Origin: Guyanagaster necrorhizus
Taxonomy: Eukaryota; Basidiomycota; Agaricomycetes; Agaricales; Physalacriaceae
Assembly (NCBI RefSeq): GCF_019112545.1
Contig: NW_025064887.1
Location: 974,524-1,038,523 of the forward strand
Direction of reading: 5' to 3'
DNA: 64,000 nucleotides
The notes beneath the pieces were generated by a model that made no database searches, was not told the DNA's origin, and worked only from the letters and a program-made list of their open reading frames with translations. Made by a program: the position numbers and the translations under genes. This document shows positions 33,830-47,164 of this stretch, piece after piece; position 1 is the stretch's first letter; each line of letters opens with the position of its first letter.

Positions 33830-36800
33830 TTATGATCTTGGGAAAGCACCAGGTATTGGCTGCCTCCTCCGCTCCGGATGGTGGAAGTACGTCCCGTACC
33901 TGGAACGTCCCGGACTCATCGGTATCGGCTGGCTCCTTGCCACCGTCTCGCTCGCAGCCCCCCTGGGCGTAGTATCATCAGTTACAGTCCCATAATCCTC
34001 CTCATCGCTATCGATCTCATCTCCCATCCAACGGTCGTCATCCGGCAGCATGATCACCCCCGACGCCTGATCATAGCTCAACCGATGGGAGAGTGGTACC
34101 GGCTCAGTCTGGGCGCGCCGTGCAGGAGGCGCTTGTGCGTCTTCCCAAGGATTGCTCGACACGGCGTGATCTGAGGGACCTGACACGCTGTCGGTATAAG
34201 ACTCTTCTGTGGGAGGGTTGGACGCTTTTGCCCGCCGCACTTTGCTTGGCTTTTTGCGCAGCGTCAGGACAACAGCTTGATTTGAATCTCGGCTCTGTCG
34301 ATGGCCAACATTCCGATCACCGTTGACGAGTGTTTGGCCCTTCTTGAGAGGTAGCCAGGGTTCAGGTAGAACGCCATTGAGGGCTGGATGCCCGTAACGC
34401 CGCTTGCCAGTGCTATAAACATTTAAGAAAGAGCGAAAATTTCCAGAAAGCGACATACTTTAAGACACCGCTATACCAGTTAGCCATCGGCGGTTGCGAC
34501 TTTATGAGACGGTGAATACGACATCCAAATGAAATATACGAAGACCACATACATAATCCGTCCGTTCGTCTTCAGGCGCAACATACAAGGTATCATCATT
34601 TTGGGCGTACCTCCTCCGATTCAGGTTGCTAAAATCACACGATAAGCATTATGCAGCAAGCGCAAACGAACGACAAACCTCTGTGACCATGTAACCGGGT
34701 GGCCTGCTCTTAATCTCACTACATCTGCTGTCTCCTCCCCCCTCTCTACCTCATACACGGAGCTCAAACTCACGAACTCGCTCAACGGCTTCAGCGATTC
34801 ATCAACCCACCATGACCATACGACTGTTCCCACTAACAATGGCATGAGAAGGGACGCCATGATAAACGACTTAGAGAGGATGAAGAAGCCGGTCATGAAC
34901 ACCAGGAATATCACAACGCCCCATATCAGACGTATGAAGGTCAACGGCCAAGCCTGCCCCTGGGACTCGTAGGGTTTGTAGAACACTACAAATGCGCAGT
35001 TAGTGGGGCCAACGATCGGAGTGCCTAGAAATTTACCGAACAGAAGCTTGTACTTGTAGACAACGTAGGCTACGCCGAAGTACACAGATCCGAAAATGAC
35101 GATGAGCGGTTGTACGACACTGTAAAGAATCGTAATAGTAAAGATGAGTATAGCCTGGGGATAGACTACACCATAGTTGATCATAGGAGGAGCATTTAGC
35201 TCCGCGAAATCTGCGGATTGTCAGAGGCATAAGGATAGATATGCCTGAAACACGCACCACGCGGAGTTCGTGTAACAAATAGTCGCAGAATAGATCGAGG
35301 AACAATTATACCGAGATTTAGGAGTTGCAGCGGCATTATACCCAAGCCTTGAGAAGGTCAGGACGTTATGAATGAAGAAAAATTCAACCGACCTTGTAGA
35401 ATGACATAAGACAGGAAAAAATTTCGAGCTTTACCTGACTGAAGAGCCTTTGCCAATTTTTCTGGAATCTTCGCTGGGTAATTGGCTAGATCTCGAACGA
35501 GTTGCCAATAAGTTGTCGCAAGGAGGAAAATGAACACCACATTGATTAGCAGAAAAAGGAAGTATCTGTTAAATTTCGTCAGATTTTCAGATATGACAGA
35601 ACAGGTGTGTAGATACTTTTTCAACAGCGAGTATTCGATCCAACTTCGGGCACGATAGCCCTGTAGGTAAGTCAACCCTAAGGAAAATAAATTAAAGTCG
35701 ATACGTCCATGAAACAAAGACATGCCTTCCAGCAAAAAGGGAAGTAATGCGTTCAGAGTGATCATCGCAACAGAAGGCAGAGAGTTTTGGACCACAGCCT
35801 GAACCTTAGCATTTCTGTCAATTAGCCGGCCCAACCAAGGTAAAGTCCGCTTGATTTCATCGTAACTGAGAAGACTAGCAAGCGCTGTGATGGGGAAGAA
35901 CCAGAAGAAGAACAGCAGAGCTAAGGCGCCTAACACGAGGGCGTCCCTCGTCCGTATGAGAGCCTGAGATGGCGTCATGTTGGCCCAGACAATATCACGC
36001 GGCTCCGGGGCAGCATATGTTGTACACTGCCATGGATTATTTGCATGGACGACTTGAAGGGCTACTTGCTTGAAATGGCATCAGTACCCTGGCCATAAAT
36101 ACAATTACGCGGTGAAAGCCTGATGGGCCGGCGATCCGTTTCAAATGTTCGCGTGCATATCTTCAAGTCGTCTAGTGGTGGACCACTTGTGGATATAGAC
36201 GCAAACATTGGCTGAAGCTGACGGCCTGCTTATCGGATCTTCGCCGCCGGGTGTTTGAAAATGGACTCACTGCACTAGACATTTTCTCGAATGTCACAAA
36301 GGCAGCTTGGGTGGCCTTGAACCTGCCAGTTCGCCGTTTCTTTTTCACCTGTTCGTCAAGCTCCTTGAAACGCGTCTCTAAGTATTCCAGCGCGTCCACC
36401 TTGGGCTTGAACCAGCCTAGACGAAGCGTCGGACGTTTTCGGTGAGGAACGACAAGCCGTGTCGGAGGTGGCTGAGGTGCTTCGACATCGACATCAACCA
36501 GAGGCATCACGCTTTCCTCCGGATCATAGGCTTCGACGGAGCTGGGATTTCCAACATAAGCCGCCCACGCTCTCTCCAGAGCCAAAAGCGCAGCAGTTCG
36601 CTGATCCAAAAGCTTCTTGAGGGTGCCAACCTCACGGCAGACAGTCACACTCTCGACTGCCAAAGACATGTTTTCGAAGTATTCTGCCAAAGCGCGCTCC
36701 CCCTGGAGATGTGACGGGAGGTTCGTAACCATGATCGTTCGCGCAGGTATAGAATGGACCAATTCCAACGAGAAAAGCTGTCGTGAGCGTATGAAGCGGC

Positions 36801-37646
36801 GATAGTTCTTGTAAGTCAGGTAAAGTGCGAGAAGCGTAAAGAGGTAGGTAAAGACAAGGTGTATCGAGAGATAGGTGCTTGCATCAGTCAGGAGGTCGAG
36901 CCAATCGCTCCCTGGCTGAGTAGGAAGAGTGCCATTGAGTGTCGTGACGAATGAGGTTCGTAAGAGAGAAGGCCAATCGTTGTTGTAGCCGTCGTCTGGC
37001 CAATCCCCGCTTTCATCAGGCCAATCTTCGGCATCCCCTAAATCTTTGTTTTGCTGCAGAGAATTAGCTGGAACACGGCCAGTTACACACGAAGCACACC
37101 TTCCAATTGATCGGCATGAGGATTCCGATTGCAAATAAGGAGCATATGGAGAAGAGATAAAAGGACATTTTGTAGAAGTTGAGGAGCTTCGGTGAAAGAA
37201 GTCATGAACTGGGATAGACCGAAAGCACTGAATGGCTACGCACCACAGCTGCGTCCAGGCCGACTATCTGCAGCACTGTGAACTCTGACGTCCGTATCGT
37301 GGGCAGGATCCATCCAAAAAATGCCGGGTGGGTGTGGGCTTCGTGAGGAGAGAAACCTGTCGCACGACCATGAGTCCTGACTATCATAGAAGGAGACCAG
37401 CAACCAGAACCTTTCAGTTTCGTTCTCGGGGCAAAATACAGAGGCCAACGGGTCCGACAATACGAGAATATGAGAAATGACCACAATCCTATCGAGCCGG
37501 AAAGTAAGAGCTGCGTGGTGAACCAGGGCCCCTCGTACTTCACTAGAATGTCACTGTGAATTTCCTGTATGCATCGTATGTACAGCTCACTTACTTGTAG
37601 GAGGGCTTCCTGGCGGCGGCCCTCCTGGTTCGGTGCCGTTGGACAT
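33830..37646 (-). CDS. CSC1/OSCA-type calcium-permeable stress-gated cation channel
   Basis: Multi-exon gene from ATG at 37646 (MSNGTEPGGPPPGS, then an intron and MKYEGPWFTTQLLL with the first membrane helix). The N-terminal helices include NFYKMSFYLFSICSLFAIG. The RSN1/PHM7 cytosolic domain starts RTIMVTNLPSHLQGERALAE (about 36740-36680). The C-terminal pore region has the family signature around ASLLSYDEIKRTLPWLG and NSLPSVAMITLNALLPFLLEG (35890-35730), then YGVVYPQAILIFTITILY. A long polar tail follows (SDEEDYGTVTDD). Such proteins sit in the plasma membrane or ER-derived membranes and conduct cations on osmotic or mechanical stress. About 12 introns; inner borders not all fixed. Converges on the myosin light chain gene. 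Confidence 0.85.
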
Positions 37647-38568
37647 TGGTGGTAACTGGACGACGTCGTCGAGAGACAAATCGGGAAGCGCAGGCCAATA
37701 TTATTTTGCCGGTATATTTCTCAAGATTTCTTCTTACTCTCTGACGACCATGTACGACGAACTCAGCAGACTCTCTGACAATACAACGGAATCCCGCTTG
37801 CCGCCTGCTTATAGCGGTCCACTTTACCCCTTTGCAGTAGGACACGCTATTCGACTGTCTATTCCCTTAGACTTGCGTTGCTGACGATACTTGTTGTCTT
37901 GGCCTCCCCTGTGCCCATCCGAATACTGGAAGGAAGGAAGTTGTCTTTATTAGTTGTCGTCCTGACAAACGTAACGACGTACATTTCTCTTGACACGAGA
38001 TCATTCTGGACTCACGGCGGATAATGCGAACGTTTGAAGAGCCTCGGTAGGTCAGGATAACTTGCGGACGTTGTATAAGGATTTTTGCATGCCAATAGAG
38101 ATCGTACGCTGTAATTTTATGGTATGTCTTATCAACCTATCCACATCTAAACCTCGTTTGACATTGTTCATGCTTAATGCAGGACAAGTCCTCTTGCGAT
38201 TCCGGTAGACACGCGTCGGCACTCCTTTTGAGATATCATTTGCAAATAATACACTATCTTCTAGCAAATGTTCATCTCCGTTCGAGGCGTTAGGGCATGC
38301 GGTGCGAGTCATCGCGGACGCCAGCTTGTGTGCACTTGTGCAAGGCGGCCATTCAATGATGATGGTGTTGACAATCCTCCGAAATCCAAGCTTCCGCCGA
38401 CTTGGCATCGTTCCATGGCAACAAGCTGCAAGTACGGATCCTATCGCTGACTAGAAGCCTTTAGTGAATGGCACCTAGTCGGAATGGGCGTAGAATTGTT
38501 GACAACTGAAGCGTATAAAAGATGGGCCACGACTTGGACAATAGTCACCACAGGTCTACCCTATTGCC
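37647..38568. other. Divergent intergenic region between CSC1-like and deuterolysin genes
   Basis: No gene is supported; small frames on both strands lack motifs. It includes the deuterolysin TATA box near its right end. Confidence 0.5.
38514..38521 (+). promoter_or_regulatory. TATA box of the deuterolysin gene
   Basis: TATAAAAG lies 48 bp upstream of the start codon at 38569, suiting a strongly regulated secreted enzyme. Confidence 0.6.
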
Positions 38569-39872
38569 ATGTTCACTGCATTGCTTCACTCTTTCTTGTA
38601 TGCATTCTGTCTCTCAGCAGCTGTCGCTTCAGCTGCGCCAGGACTGTCTCTCTCCCTGTCCGGTACTGGCTTTTCAGCCTCTTGCCATAGCCTGTGCTAA
38701 CCGTTTGCACAGGTGCTGATTCTGTGGTTGATGTCGAGAACCTTTCCGTTTCAGCCACCCTCACCAACACTGGTGACACGACTATGAAGATTCTCAAGGA
38801 TCCTTCTAGTATCTTGTCGCCAACATTTTCGACCAACACCTTCGCTATCGACAGCGCCTCAGGTTCCCCGTCTTTCGTCGGTGTGAAGGTCAAATACAAT
38901 CCTTTCTACGTCGTGAAAAAGAATCGAGAAGAGTCTTTCATCGTTCTTTCCCCGGGTGAAGCTGTCACCGTCGATCATGCCTGTGCGCAAGTTGTAGTTT
39001 CAGGGAACGTAACGGCTAACTAATAACATTTTAGTGGCCAACGCGTACAATTTTACTAGATCTGGGGAGACCTCATACACTATCGCGCCGTCCACGTTGT
39101 TCTACTATATTGACACCGATACCAACGAGCTTATGACTCTTAATGCAGAGACCACGCAGAAACACACTGTTGAGCTCTCTGGTACCCTGGCTATTGCCCG
39201 CCGTGAACTAAAAAAAAGGATCACTTACGACAACTGCTCCACTTCAGAGCAAAGTACGCTCGTCAGTGCCGCTGCTGCAGCTCAGGTCTACGCCGAAGAG
39301 GCCCAAGCGTACGTCTTCTTGCATGGTTCACCGAGTCATACTTGAATAATTCATACAGATACCTCGATAAGAACACTTCGTCAACCACTCGCTATACCAC
39401 ATGGTTTGGCACATACAATTCGTCCCGCCACGCAGAGGTCCTCAGCCACTTCTCCAACATGCTCGATCACCCCTACGCTAACTACACATACGATTGTGGC
39501 TGCACTGAAGAAGCCTATGCCTATGTATACGCCGACGAGTAAGTCGCTTATATCCGCACTCATGAGCAGCTGTCACGGGTTATTGATAGCTTCGGTATCA
39601 TTCATCTCTGTGTTGACTTCTGGGATGCCCCCCTCACTGGAACTGACTCCATGGTGAGCTTTTACACGTTTTCTTACCTTTCTTCAGCTGATCCGTTCTA
39701 GGGTGGAACTCTAATCCACGAGTCTTCCCACTTCACCATCATCGCCGGCACCGAAGACTACGTCTACGGCCAGACCGGTGCCGAATCACTCGCTGAGAGC
39801 AATCCCGACGAAGCCATCTTCAACGCCGATAGCCACGAGTATTTTGCTGAGAACAACCCTTCGCTGGCTTAA
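38569..39872 (+). CDS. Secreted deuterolysin-type metalloprotease, M35 (350 aa)
   Basis: Six exons: 38569-38662, 38713-38982, 39035-39308, 39359-39538, 39590-39653, 39702-39872; introns 48-52 nt; 1053 nt in frame. Residues 1-22 are a signal peptide (MFTALLHSF...AVASA). The pro-region carries VDVENLSVSATLTNTGDTT. The mature catalytic domain has RYTTWFGTYNSSRH, then the zinc site HESSH (300-304) with GTED (310-313) and YVYG, the aspzincin pattern in which the Asp is the third ligand. It ends with HEYFAENNPSLA. Peptidases of this family cut next to lysine and degrade external protein. All catalytic residues are present. Confidence 0.93.
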
Positions 39873-40256
39873 ATGTGTAAATATAGGAGTATCTCGTCGC
39901 GGCGCTGCTTGCATCGTGGGAATGAATATGATTGACGGTTTTTTTTGTCTTTATGCTAGTGTGAAGCAACGTTATTTCTGGAGTGGCATACCTAGTAGAA
40001 ACGCCCAACAAGAACATTGCAGCTATCTACTGTTCATGGTGGACCGCTATTAACTCCGAACAAACTGAGATAGATTTTGACAGAAGCTTTGATCGTGTTT
40101 ATAGAATTTCGAAACCGCCGTCTGTTCTAGTGATTAAGGCGGGGATGCGAAGGGCATATCTGCAATTATGCCTACATCTAGTATTATTGCCACACTAGTC
40201 GCACCTATGTAGTATTTCTAATAAACATCGTATCGTATCTATCCTCAAGGCAGAAT

Positions 40257-43200
40257 TTACACGTTTTTCTTAGCCTCGGACTCCGCGATACCATTAGCTT
40301 TGTCCGCTTCTTGCTGAACCCGGCGTTTTTCCCGCCTCTCCCGTCCACGCGTCACCATCTTCTTGGGTCCGAGGTCAGCAAACAAGTACTTGCACACAAC
40401 CTCAATGACCCAGCATCCAGCAAAGTCAACAATCATGCTTGTAGTCAATCTGACCTTAAACTGAAGGCAACAATCAGAACGAGTGCAGGCGGTACTGAAG
40501 AGAGTCAAACACATACAGAAGTCTCCATCTCCACGATCTGGAGCCATCGGTTCAATTCAGGCATGAAGTCAGTAGCACCGCAGAATGCGACAGCGCTTGC
40601 GGAAACGAGTCCCCACCACAACGCGTTGTTTTCGCTGATGCCTTCGCGGAAAGGACGACCCTATAACCAGTACAAGTATTAGCATAATATACAGAAAAAC
40701 ACTCTGGTTACAAACCTGGAAGTTAATGGCAAACGTAGAGACTTGCTGCGATAGACCCAAGAGGTAGATGGCAGTGTTCAAAAGGCTTGGCTCAAATTTA
40801 GCCTCGAGGTCGATGGGACCACGCCTAAAATACCGGATAAGATTTGTAAGAGCATGACATTTGAAACACCAACTCTTCAAAGACACGCGACAATTCTGTG
40901 ATATAGACAAGTGTTGCTATATGCAATGCGAATTGGAGAAGGATAGACAACAGAACATAGAAATTGAAGATATTGCCCAATGGACGCTCGCGGGATAGTT
41001 TATCCACCGGCTACAACAATGCAAGTAAGGCATCACAATCTCAAGACATGAAGCATAGACTAACCTTAGCACGAGATATACAGAGGAAGCAGACCGACAT
41101 CAACATACCCGTGATTGTAACTTGATAGTCACCGTATTTAATTCCGTCCAGGTATTGGACACTTAAACTGTATGCGGTGATCAGACAGTTCAGTGCTAGA
41201 ATCTTGTACATCTGGATGGTCGCAACAAGGGTGCAACGACCTTGTCGAATGATATGCGCGACTAACAAGGAACCCATGAGCAGCAAAAAAAAAAGCCTAG
41301 AGAAGGGTAGACGTACTGGCTGCTACATGAGATAGCTTCGACGTGAACGGTGCTGCACAAGAAGCATCACCGAGTTTAATCTTAGGAACGTCATCTTCAC
41401 CCTCCATTTCTGCGAGCTTGTCCGTGATGCCGGCTAAATCGAACTACAAAGCCATTGAGATGACATTCACCAGTAACACCGGATACTTTACCTTTTCCAT
41501 AGGATTTCTCTTCCGAGCAACCTGTAAATCAGCCGCAGCCTGTTGCTGAGCCTGAACGGCGTCAGGGAAAAGATGCGCAATAGCAGGCGGCACAGGCGGA
41601 GGCGGCTGGTTGAACCTCGCAGATATCTTCAACTGGCTCTCATAGACCTTCTTGATACGTTCGAACTTCTGATGTTCCGCAATTTTCTGTAGATCTTCAG
41701 GCGTCCCATCCAACAAAGCCACACCCACATGCGCCTGTTTCAGCGCGCCAACATCGTTCGTACCATCACCAGCCATGAGAGTGATGTATCCCAAGGTCTT
41801 GAGCGTCGTGAGAATGTATTCCTTTTGGGCAGGTGACACACGGGCGTAAACCCATGTATTCTGCACGAGATCCTTCCAAGTAGGCCGGTTCTCGTATTGC
41901 TTCATAGCAGCTCCTGTGATGCAGATATCGTACTCTTCAAACAGGGATATATCGATTGGCTCTTCGGGATTAACCGGGATGATTTTGCTTTCATCAACGG
42001 TACGCCATACAAGGTCTAATAGAGAGAGCATTAGATGAGTAGAGAATAGCTATTTCAGATACTGACCAGCTTCATGTACGGCGTCTTCCTTCAGATCAAG
42101 AATAAGAGCCTCACGGTCAACAATTTCAACGTCCCTGGCAACATGGACTGCCGTCAAAGGGTTGTCACCAGTGATCATAACGCACTGGAAGAGGTGCCGT
42201 AAATTATAGAGTACAACTCCGGGAGAAATTTCTTACGCGGTGAGACGAATCTGCCAGCATCTTGAGCACATCAATCGCGTCGGATTTCAGAGGACAATGG
42301 AAGACCAAGAAACCGGCAAAGATGAGATTACGTTCAACTTGCTCCCGAGGAAATTTGTTAATCTGTTCTCACAGTGTTTCGTGAATGCCACCACCCAATC
42401 ATAGCGAGTGAACCTACCTTATCCACCGACATCGGCTCCATCTCCTTCATTCCAAGCGCCAAAACACGGCTTCCGTTCCTTGTAAACCATTTATACGTGT
42501 CATCATAATGATCAGGAACAGAAGAAAGCATGGTCTTGATCGTTTCAGGAGCGCCTTTGACCGCAGCCAAAGTTTTACCTCCAGGAAGGCTGGACAAAGT
42601 CGACATGCGCTTGAGAGCGGAAGAAAACTGGAATCGCCGACGAATTATTAAGTGTTGTTTATTTCCAGAGCCCGAAGGTCCCACGACATTGCCTATGATT
42701 TCGCGTCAGACCCGGCGGGAGATTCCTTTGGAATTACTAACCTTTGCCGAGGTCCCACGCTAGTGCTTCAAGTGTCGTCTTCTCCATGGGATCACCGACG
42801 ATAGTGCCATCATCCAACCTAACCAGAGCATGGGCGGCAGCTAAGCAGAGAATTGTTTCTCTGGAGGCTTCTTTCACACTTATGAGTTTCTTGGCGTCAT
42901 GTAAACTATGAGGTTTTATTAGCGGCGGAAAAATGAATTCAATAGAAGACATACTCCACGCCAACAATACCCTCCAAAACCAAATTTTCGGCCGTAATGG
43001 TACCAGTTTTATCAAAGCAACACACATCAATTCGACCAGCTGCAGGTATCCGGAATGGCTCTGTGCAGAAAATGGCTACGAAAGGTATGACAGTTAGATA
43101 TGGAAGCGCGATCACTTGATTGCAACGAACCGAATTTGGAAAGCGCGACCAGAGATGTATTTACGGCAAGAGACAACTCCATAGGCAATTCTGGAGGCAC

Positions 43201-44992
43201 CACGCTGGTGATAATGAGTACACAGTCTAGCAAAAGCTTTGACTTCTTGAGGTCTCTTTCAATACCTGATTGAAGGTGTGAGCCGAGCGAACACTCGGAA
43301 ATGTACGAGGCACAGACCTTTCACCCATACATACCAACTTGCGGCAATAGCAAAAATGAGAAGGAACCCGATGAACAAGAAAGACTCCAAGTTGTTTGCA
43401 GACACGCGGTCTGTTGAAAATATCATGGTTCGCACAAGTTGTCCTTGTGATGTTCCGAACCCAGTGCGAAGGACGATGCCAAGACACCCGTTGTCCGGTG
43501 TCGTGATAGGTGATTCCAGTTGTACTGTAAACATTTATGGTCAGTCTACCATTACTTCTAGAGGTATCGCCCGTACCGCTAGGCGTGGCTTGAAGAATCT
43601 TGGTACCACTGAATAAGACGGCGTTTTTGTGGTTGCCGTCAACATCTAGGTTCTCCGTGGCATCCAGAAGTTGGATGGATTCCTTGAGTAATGGAGTCGA
43701 TTCCCCAGAGAGCATGGCCTCATTGACAATGCAGGTACCATGCACGAGAAGAATATCAGCAGGGATTGTTGTTTCCGTTTGCTGGCGGGCTGAGCAATAA
43801 TTAGGATTTTGTTTCCCAGAGAACACAATATGGCGCACCAACAGAAACCACATCGCCAGGAAGTAATTTATCGGTTTGTATCTCGGACCATTTCCCGTCG
43901 CGATAGCACTGGACCGGATAAGGGATAACTGACATCGTCCTGAACTCAGACAAGGTCCGCACTCGCTAATTCAAAATTGGTCAAGTGTTCCACGGGTAAA
44001 CCGTAGGAAAGCAAGTACCTGCCAAACCACGGTACACTCAAATACCACCAGCATGAACAGCGTGAAAAGACTGTAGTACCAATATTCATCCAGACACCAG
44101 AGTGCGACACAAAAGACTTGGAAGACAAAGAAGGGTGCCGTCGCGTGTTCACCGAACAGCTCCGTAAACGAAGGAATTGGAATGTCGAATTCATTGCCAC
44201 CGTAAAGTGACTGCAGCGACTCTAATTTCTTCGATGATAGGCCGGTAGGTGTCAGAAACGTCGACAAAGGTGGTTTGCTTGAAGATGGATAGGGCAGCCG
44301 CTTGAAAGTCAAAGGCGACATTGAGCAGATATTATATGTGTCCCGCTGGTAACTGAATGTGTAAGTATAGACATCCTGTGGATCCTTCTTGTGCAGAGGA
44401 ACGATGTCACCCTTTCCACGGTGTGCATGGGGAATGATGCGTATGCAGTCAGCATCGGCCAACGTTGATGCCTATGTAACACGAGTTAATCTTCGAAGAA
44501 AGATACGACGACTATCGCTATGCACCTTTCTGGTCGTTATCAAGGCCCTCGCTCCCGTGCTCCATTTTGTAACAAGAAAACTTAAAGCATGCCCCGCACC
44601 CAAAGAAACACATGCCAAAAACGTCCATTCTTCACTCACGAGCCATTGGTCGTACTTGACGTAGTAGGCGTACGCCAGAAGGGGATAGAGACATAGGAAT
44701 GGAATCGTGTAGATATGGGTGTACCATGGAATCGTTGCATGAAGTGTAGCCCCAGCGATGTCCAGGGAATTGACCGCGATGGAGGTCCTGAAAAATACCA
44801 CGTCAACGACCTCCCGCGTTGAACAGCAAGATGCAACCCACATTACAGTATATAAATGAAGAACGGCGGCGGCACGTCCAAGCGATGTACTCTGGACTGG
44901 ACCACGTAGAAGTAAGATGGAAAGGTCGACAAGCGCCAAGTAATAGTGACACGCTTACCTGGCGGCAATTTCGAAATATTAGGGCTCGGCAT
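40257..44992 (-). CDS. spf1: P5A-type ATPase, Spf1-like ER transmembrane helix dislocase
   Basis: Multi-exon gene starting [11 protein letters not shown] at 44992. N-terminal region: [20 protein letters not shown], then [15 protein letters not shown] and [15 protein letters not shown], all typical of P5A. The actuator loop has [13 protein letters not shown] (about 43700). The P5A-specific membrane motif [16 protein letters not shown] lies near 43190, the phosphorylation site DKTGT at 43001-43015, and the hinge GDGTND at 41753-41770 followed by [18 protein letters not shown]-terminal helices end in a basic tail ([11 protein letters not shown]). Known role: removal of mistargeted tail-anchored or signal helices from the ER membrane. 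About 15 introns; not every border was fixed. All core motifs are intact. Confidence 0.9.
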
Positions 44993-45300
44993 AGGGACCG
45001 GACTGGGCCGGAGCCAGCCTCATGCCGAATCGTCGCCGAAAAATAAAACGAAGCAAACAATCGCGTAACTTACTTGACAAAAGATACTCGAATTCAATAC
45101 TTCCGTACTTCTACTCTCAAGCCACAATCAGGTTGTGCAATGACGTCTTTACAATAAGTTCCACGGAGACTTACTCACACAATGTTATCCCATTGTCCTC
45201 TGACTTTCTGTCGTTCTGCTGCCACCCTGGAGACATTATAAATATGCTCAATACCGTTCTTCTCCCTCTTCACAACTCTTGAGTTGCTCGGGTCACTGAT
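44993..45300. promoter_or_regulatory. Divergent promoter between Spf1-like gene and family copy 5
   Basis: 308 bp between two start codons. Nothing more specific seen. Confidence 0.4.
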
Positions 45301-46490
45301 ATGAACTATCTCACCCCACCTTGTCGCTACTATTTCGCCTTTTCTATTGATATAGCTGCAACTCTGGAGCTGTACTGTGACGGAGGTGATGATGCTATGT
45401 TGAAAAAGCTGTCCGGTCTGGAGAACAAGAAGTACGCTGGCTACTGCATAGAGGTACCACATGCAATCCGCTGCTCACCCAAGTCTTGCTGACAGGTTTG
45501 TTCTAGAGAGACCTTCCAACCGAGGGGGATAATAGCTTCCACACTATTAATATTCGACCGGTGCAACAGGGCCTCACGAAGCGTTATCCTCAAGATCCTT
45601 ACCGTGCACGGCCTGCAATGTGCATTCCTATCCTCCCGGAGACTTTTCATCCGCGGTCAAGGACTCCCCTGAAGCTTTCGAAGCCTTTGCCCTGGAACAA
45701 TTGTTACCACCCCACCTGCTACGATATCCGCGCGCGCATACCCAAGGAACTACGCAATTACTCGGAGACACCTCGATTACGATCTTCAACCCCTGTGATC
45801 AACCAACCACTCATACAAGATGAAGAATTCTACCGACTCCTCCGGGATGGAATAGGCGAGGATCGAGTTTTAAGAATTCTCGACGGTACAGAAGAGCGTC
45901 CAGACATATGCATAGACACTTCAGACGACCCGTCGGAGACTTGTACAACCTTCCTAGCAAAGATACCTGGAAAGGAAGATCTTGAAGCAGACGACGGATT
46001 TACGCCAGTTCTTCGTATCGACCATAACCTGACGAATGTTCCGGAGATATACAATCCGTCAGAACTGTGGGAAGACCGCGATCTTTTTCGAAGGTACGCA
46101 GTGATATCGACTCTCTCAGATCTCCCTCTTGAACTCGTGCTTGTTCACAGAATCGTGCACGAGTATCAACTTTCACGATACGCTCCGGTTCTTTTGGTGG
46201 GGCCACAGGAACCGGCACTGTCCAAGGATGATATCACCCTTGAACCGTCTGGTGATTCCATGGAAGATTTCGGCGGTTCTGGTTCTGAAGCTTCAGGTTC
46301 GTATGGAGTTCGGTCGTTGCCTGATTCGGATGAGGTTTCCCAAACACCAGTCCGTCGTCGAAAAAGTGGGTTTCTCTCAGTTCACAGTGTGGCTCGTAAT
46401 GATTTGTGCTTTCAAGGCAAATGGAGAGTCAAGTCACCGATCAAGCGGGCAATTACAAAATTTATCAAACTCGTGAAGTGGCAGTCATGA
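45301..46490 (+). CDS. Unknown four-exon family, copy 5 (intact, 342 aa)
   Basis: Exons 45301-45453, 45507-46093, 46151-46365, 46417-46490; introns 53, 57 and 51 nt, phases 0, 2 and 1, as in copy 2; 1029 nt without a stop. A 309-codon frame reads straight through introns 2 and 3, but the spliced form matches the other copies. Landmarks: CDGGDDAML (26-34), RPVQQGLTK (68-76), CIPILPETFHPRS (about 90-102), CYHPTCYD (117-124), FTPVLRIDHNLTNVPEI near the end of exon 2, IVHEYQLSRYA opening exon 3, a Ser/Gly/acidic linker, and KWRVKSPIKRAITKF (320-334). No signal peptide or membrane helix. Unlike the cluster at 12-22 kb, it stands alone in conserved gene space. Function unknown. Confidence 0.8.
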
Positions 46491-47164
46491 TTGCGTCCGT
46501 GGTAGGTAGACTAAGTAAACACCGTATGTATTTTGTCGTGCTGTGACTGATTGACTTTCCCAAATTGTGAATCGTGAAAAGCTATGTGTCATATGAGGTT
46601 CATTGAAACAAAAACCAAATGGATTCTGTCGGTTGTTACAGATCTCGAAATGACAAGCAAACGAAGGAACATCCCTCTACCATATACGCTGGCTTCCGCG
46701 CGTTCATCTATGAACAAGCTCAGAAAGGTCTTCCGGCTGCTCTTTGGATAAAGAACCTATGAAAAGCGAAGGCGATACCTGCATCCCCCCGGTTCTATGC
46801 AGGCCCCGGCCCGAAAATCTCACGGCTCTTTGCTACAGATGTTTCAGCTTTTCAGGGAAAGCTAAAGAGCAATTCCCATTGATGATTTTTCTCAAGGTTC
46901 GAGCCTTTTGCACCCACCAACCTGAGATCTTACACTACCAGAAAATTTTATTTAAATACGACTATTGAAGCTTTAAACCATGACACGACTGCAGTGAGGG
47001 TCTCCGAAAATTTGAAGTCGAATAAATAAATTGACGAAGCGCTCGCTTGCCGATACGGCAATATCCGTGCCGAAGGAGGACTACTGAATTAAGGTTTCAG
47101 CCACCCTTCTCTCTTCCAACGAAAATATTATACGTGCGGTTACATATCCTCAAGATCACCGACG
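46491..47164. other. Intergenic, no supported gene; eL38 promoter at the right end
   Basis: Short frames only. A pyrimidine tract (about 47101-47117, cacccttctctcttcc) upstream of the eL38 start resembles the pyrimidine-rich starts of ribosomal protein genes. Confidence 0.5.

Noticed and set aside
37591..38450. Several 60-118 codon frames between the channel and deuterolysin genes
   Set aside because: Mutually overlapping, no domain pattern, and they lie in the promoter region of two well-supported genes.
45561..46490. A single 309-codon uninterrupted frame as the whole gene
   Set aside because: Introns at 46094-46150 and 46366-46416 match introns of the other copies in position and phase, and exon 1 at 45301 adds the conserved N-terminal block, so the spliced 342-aa model is better.
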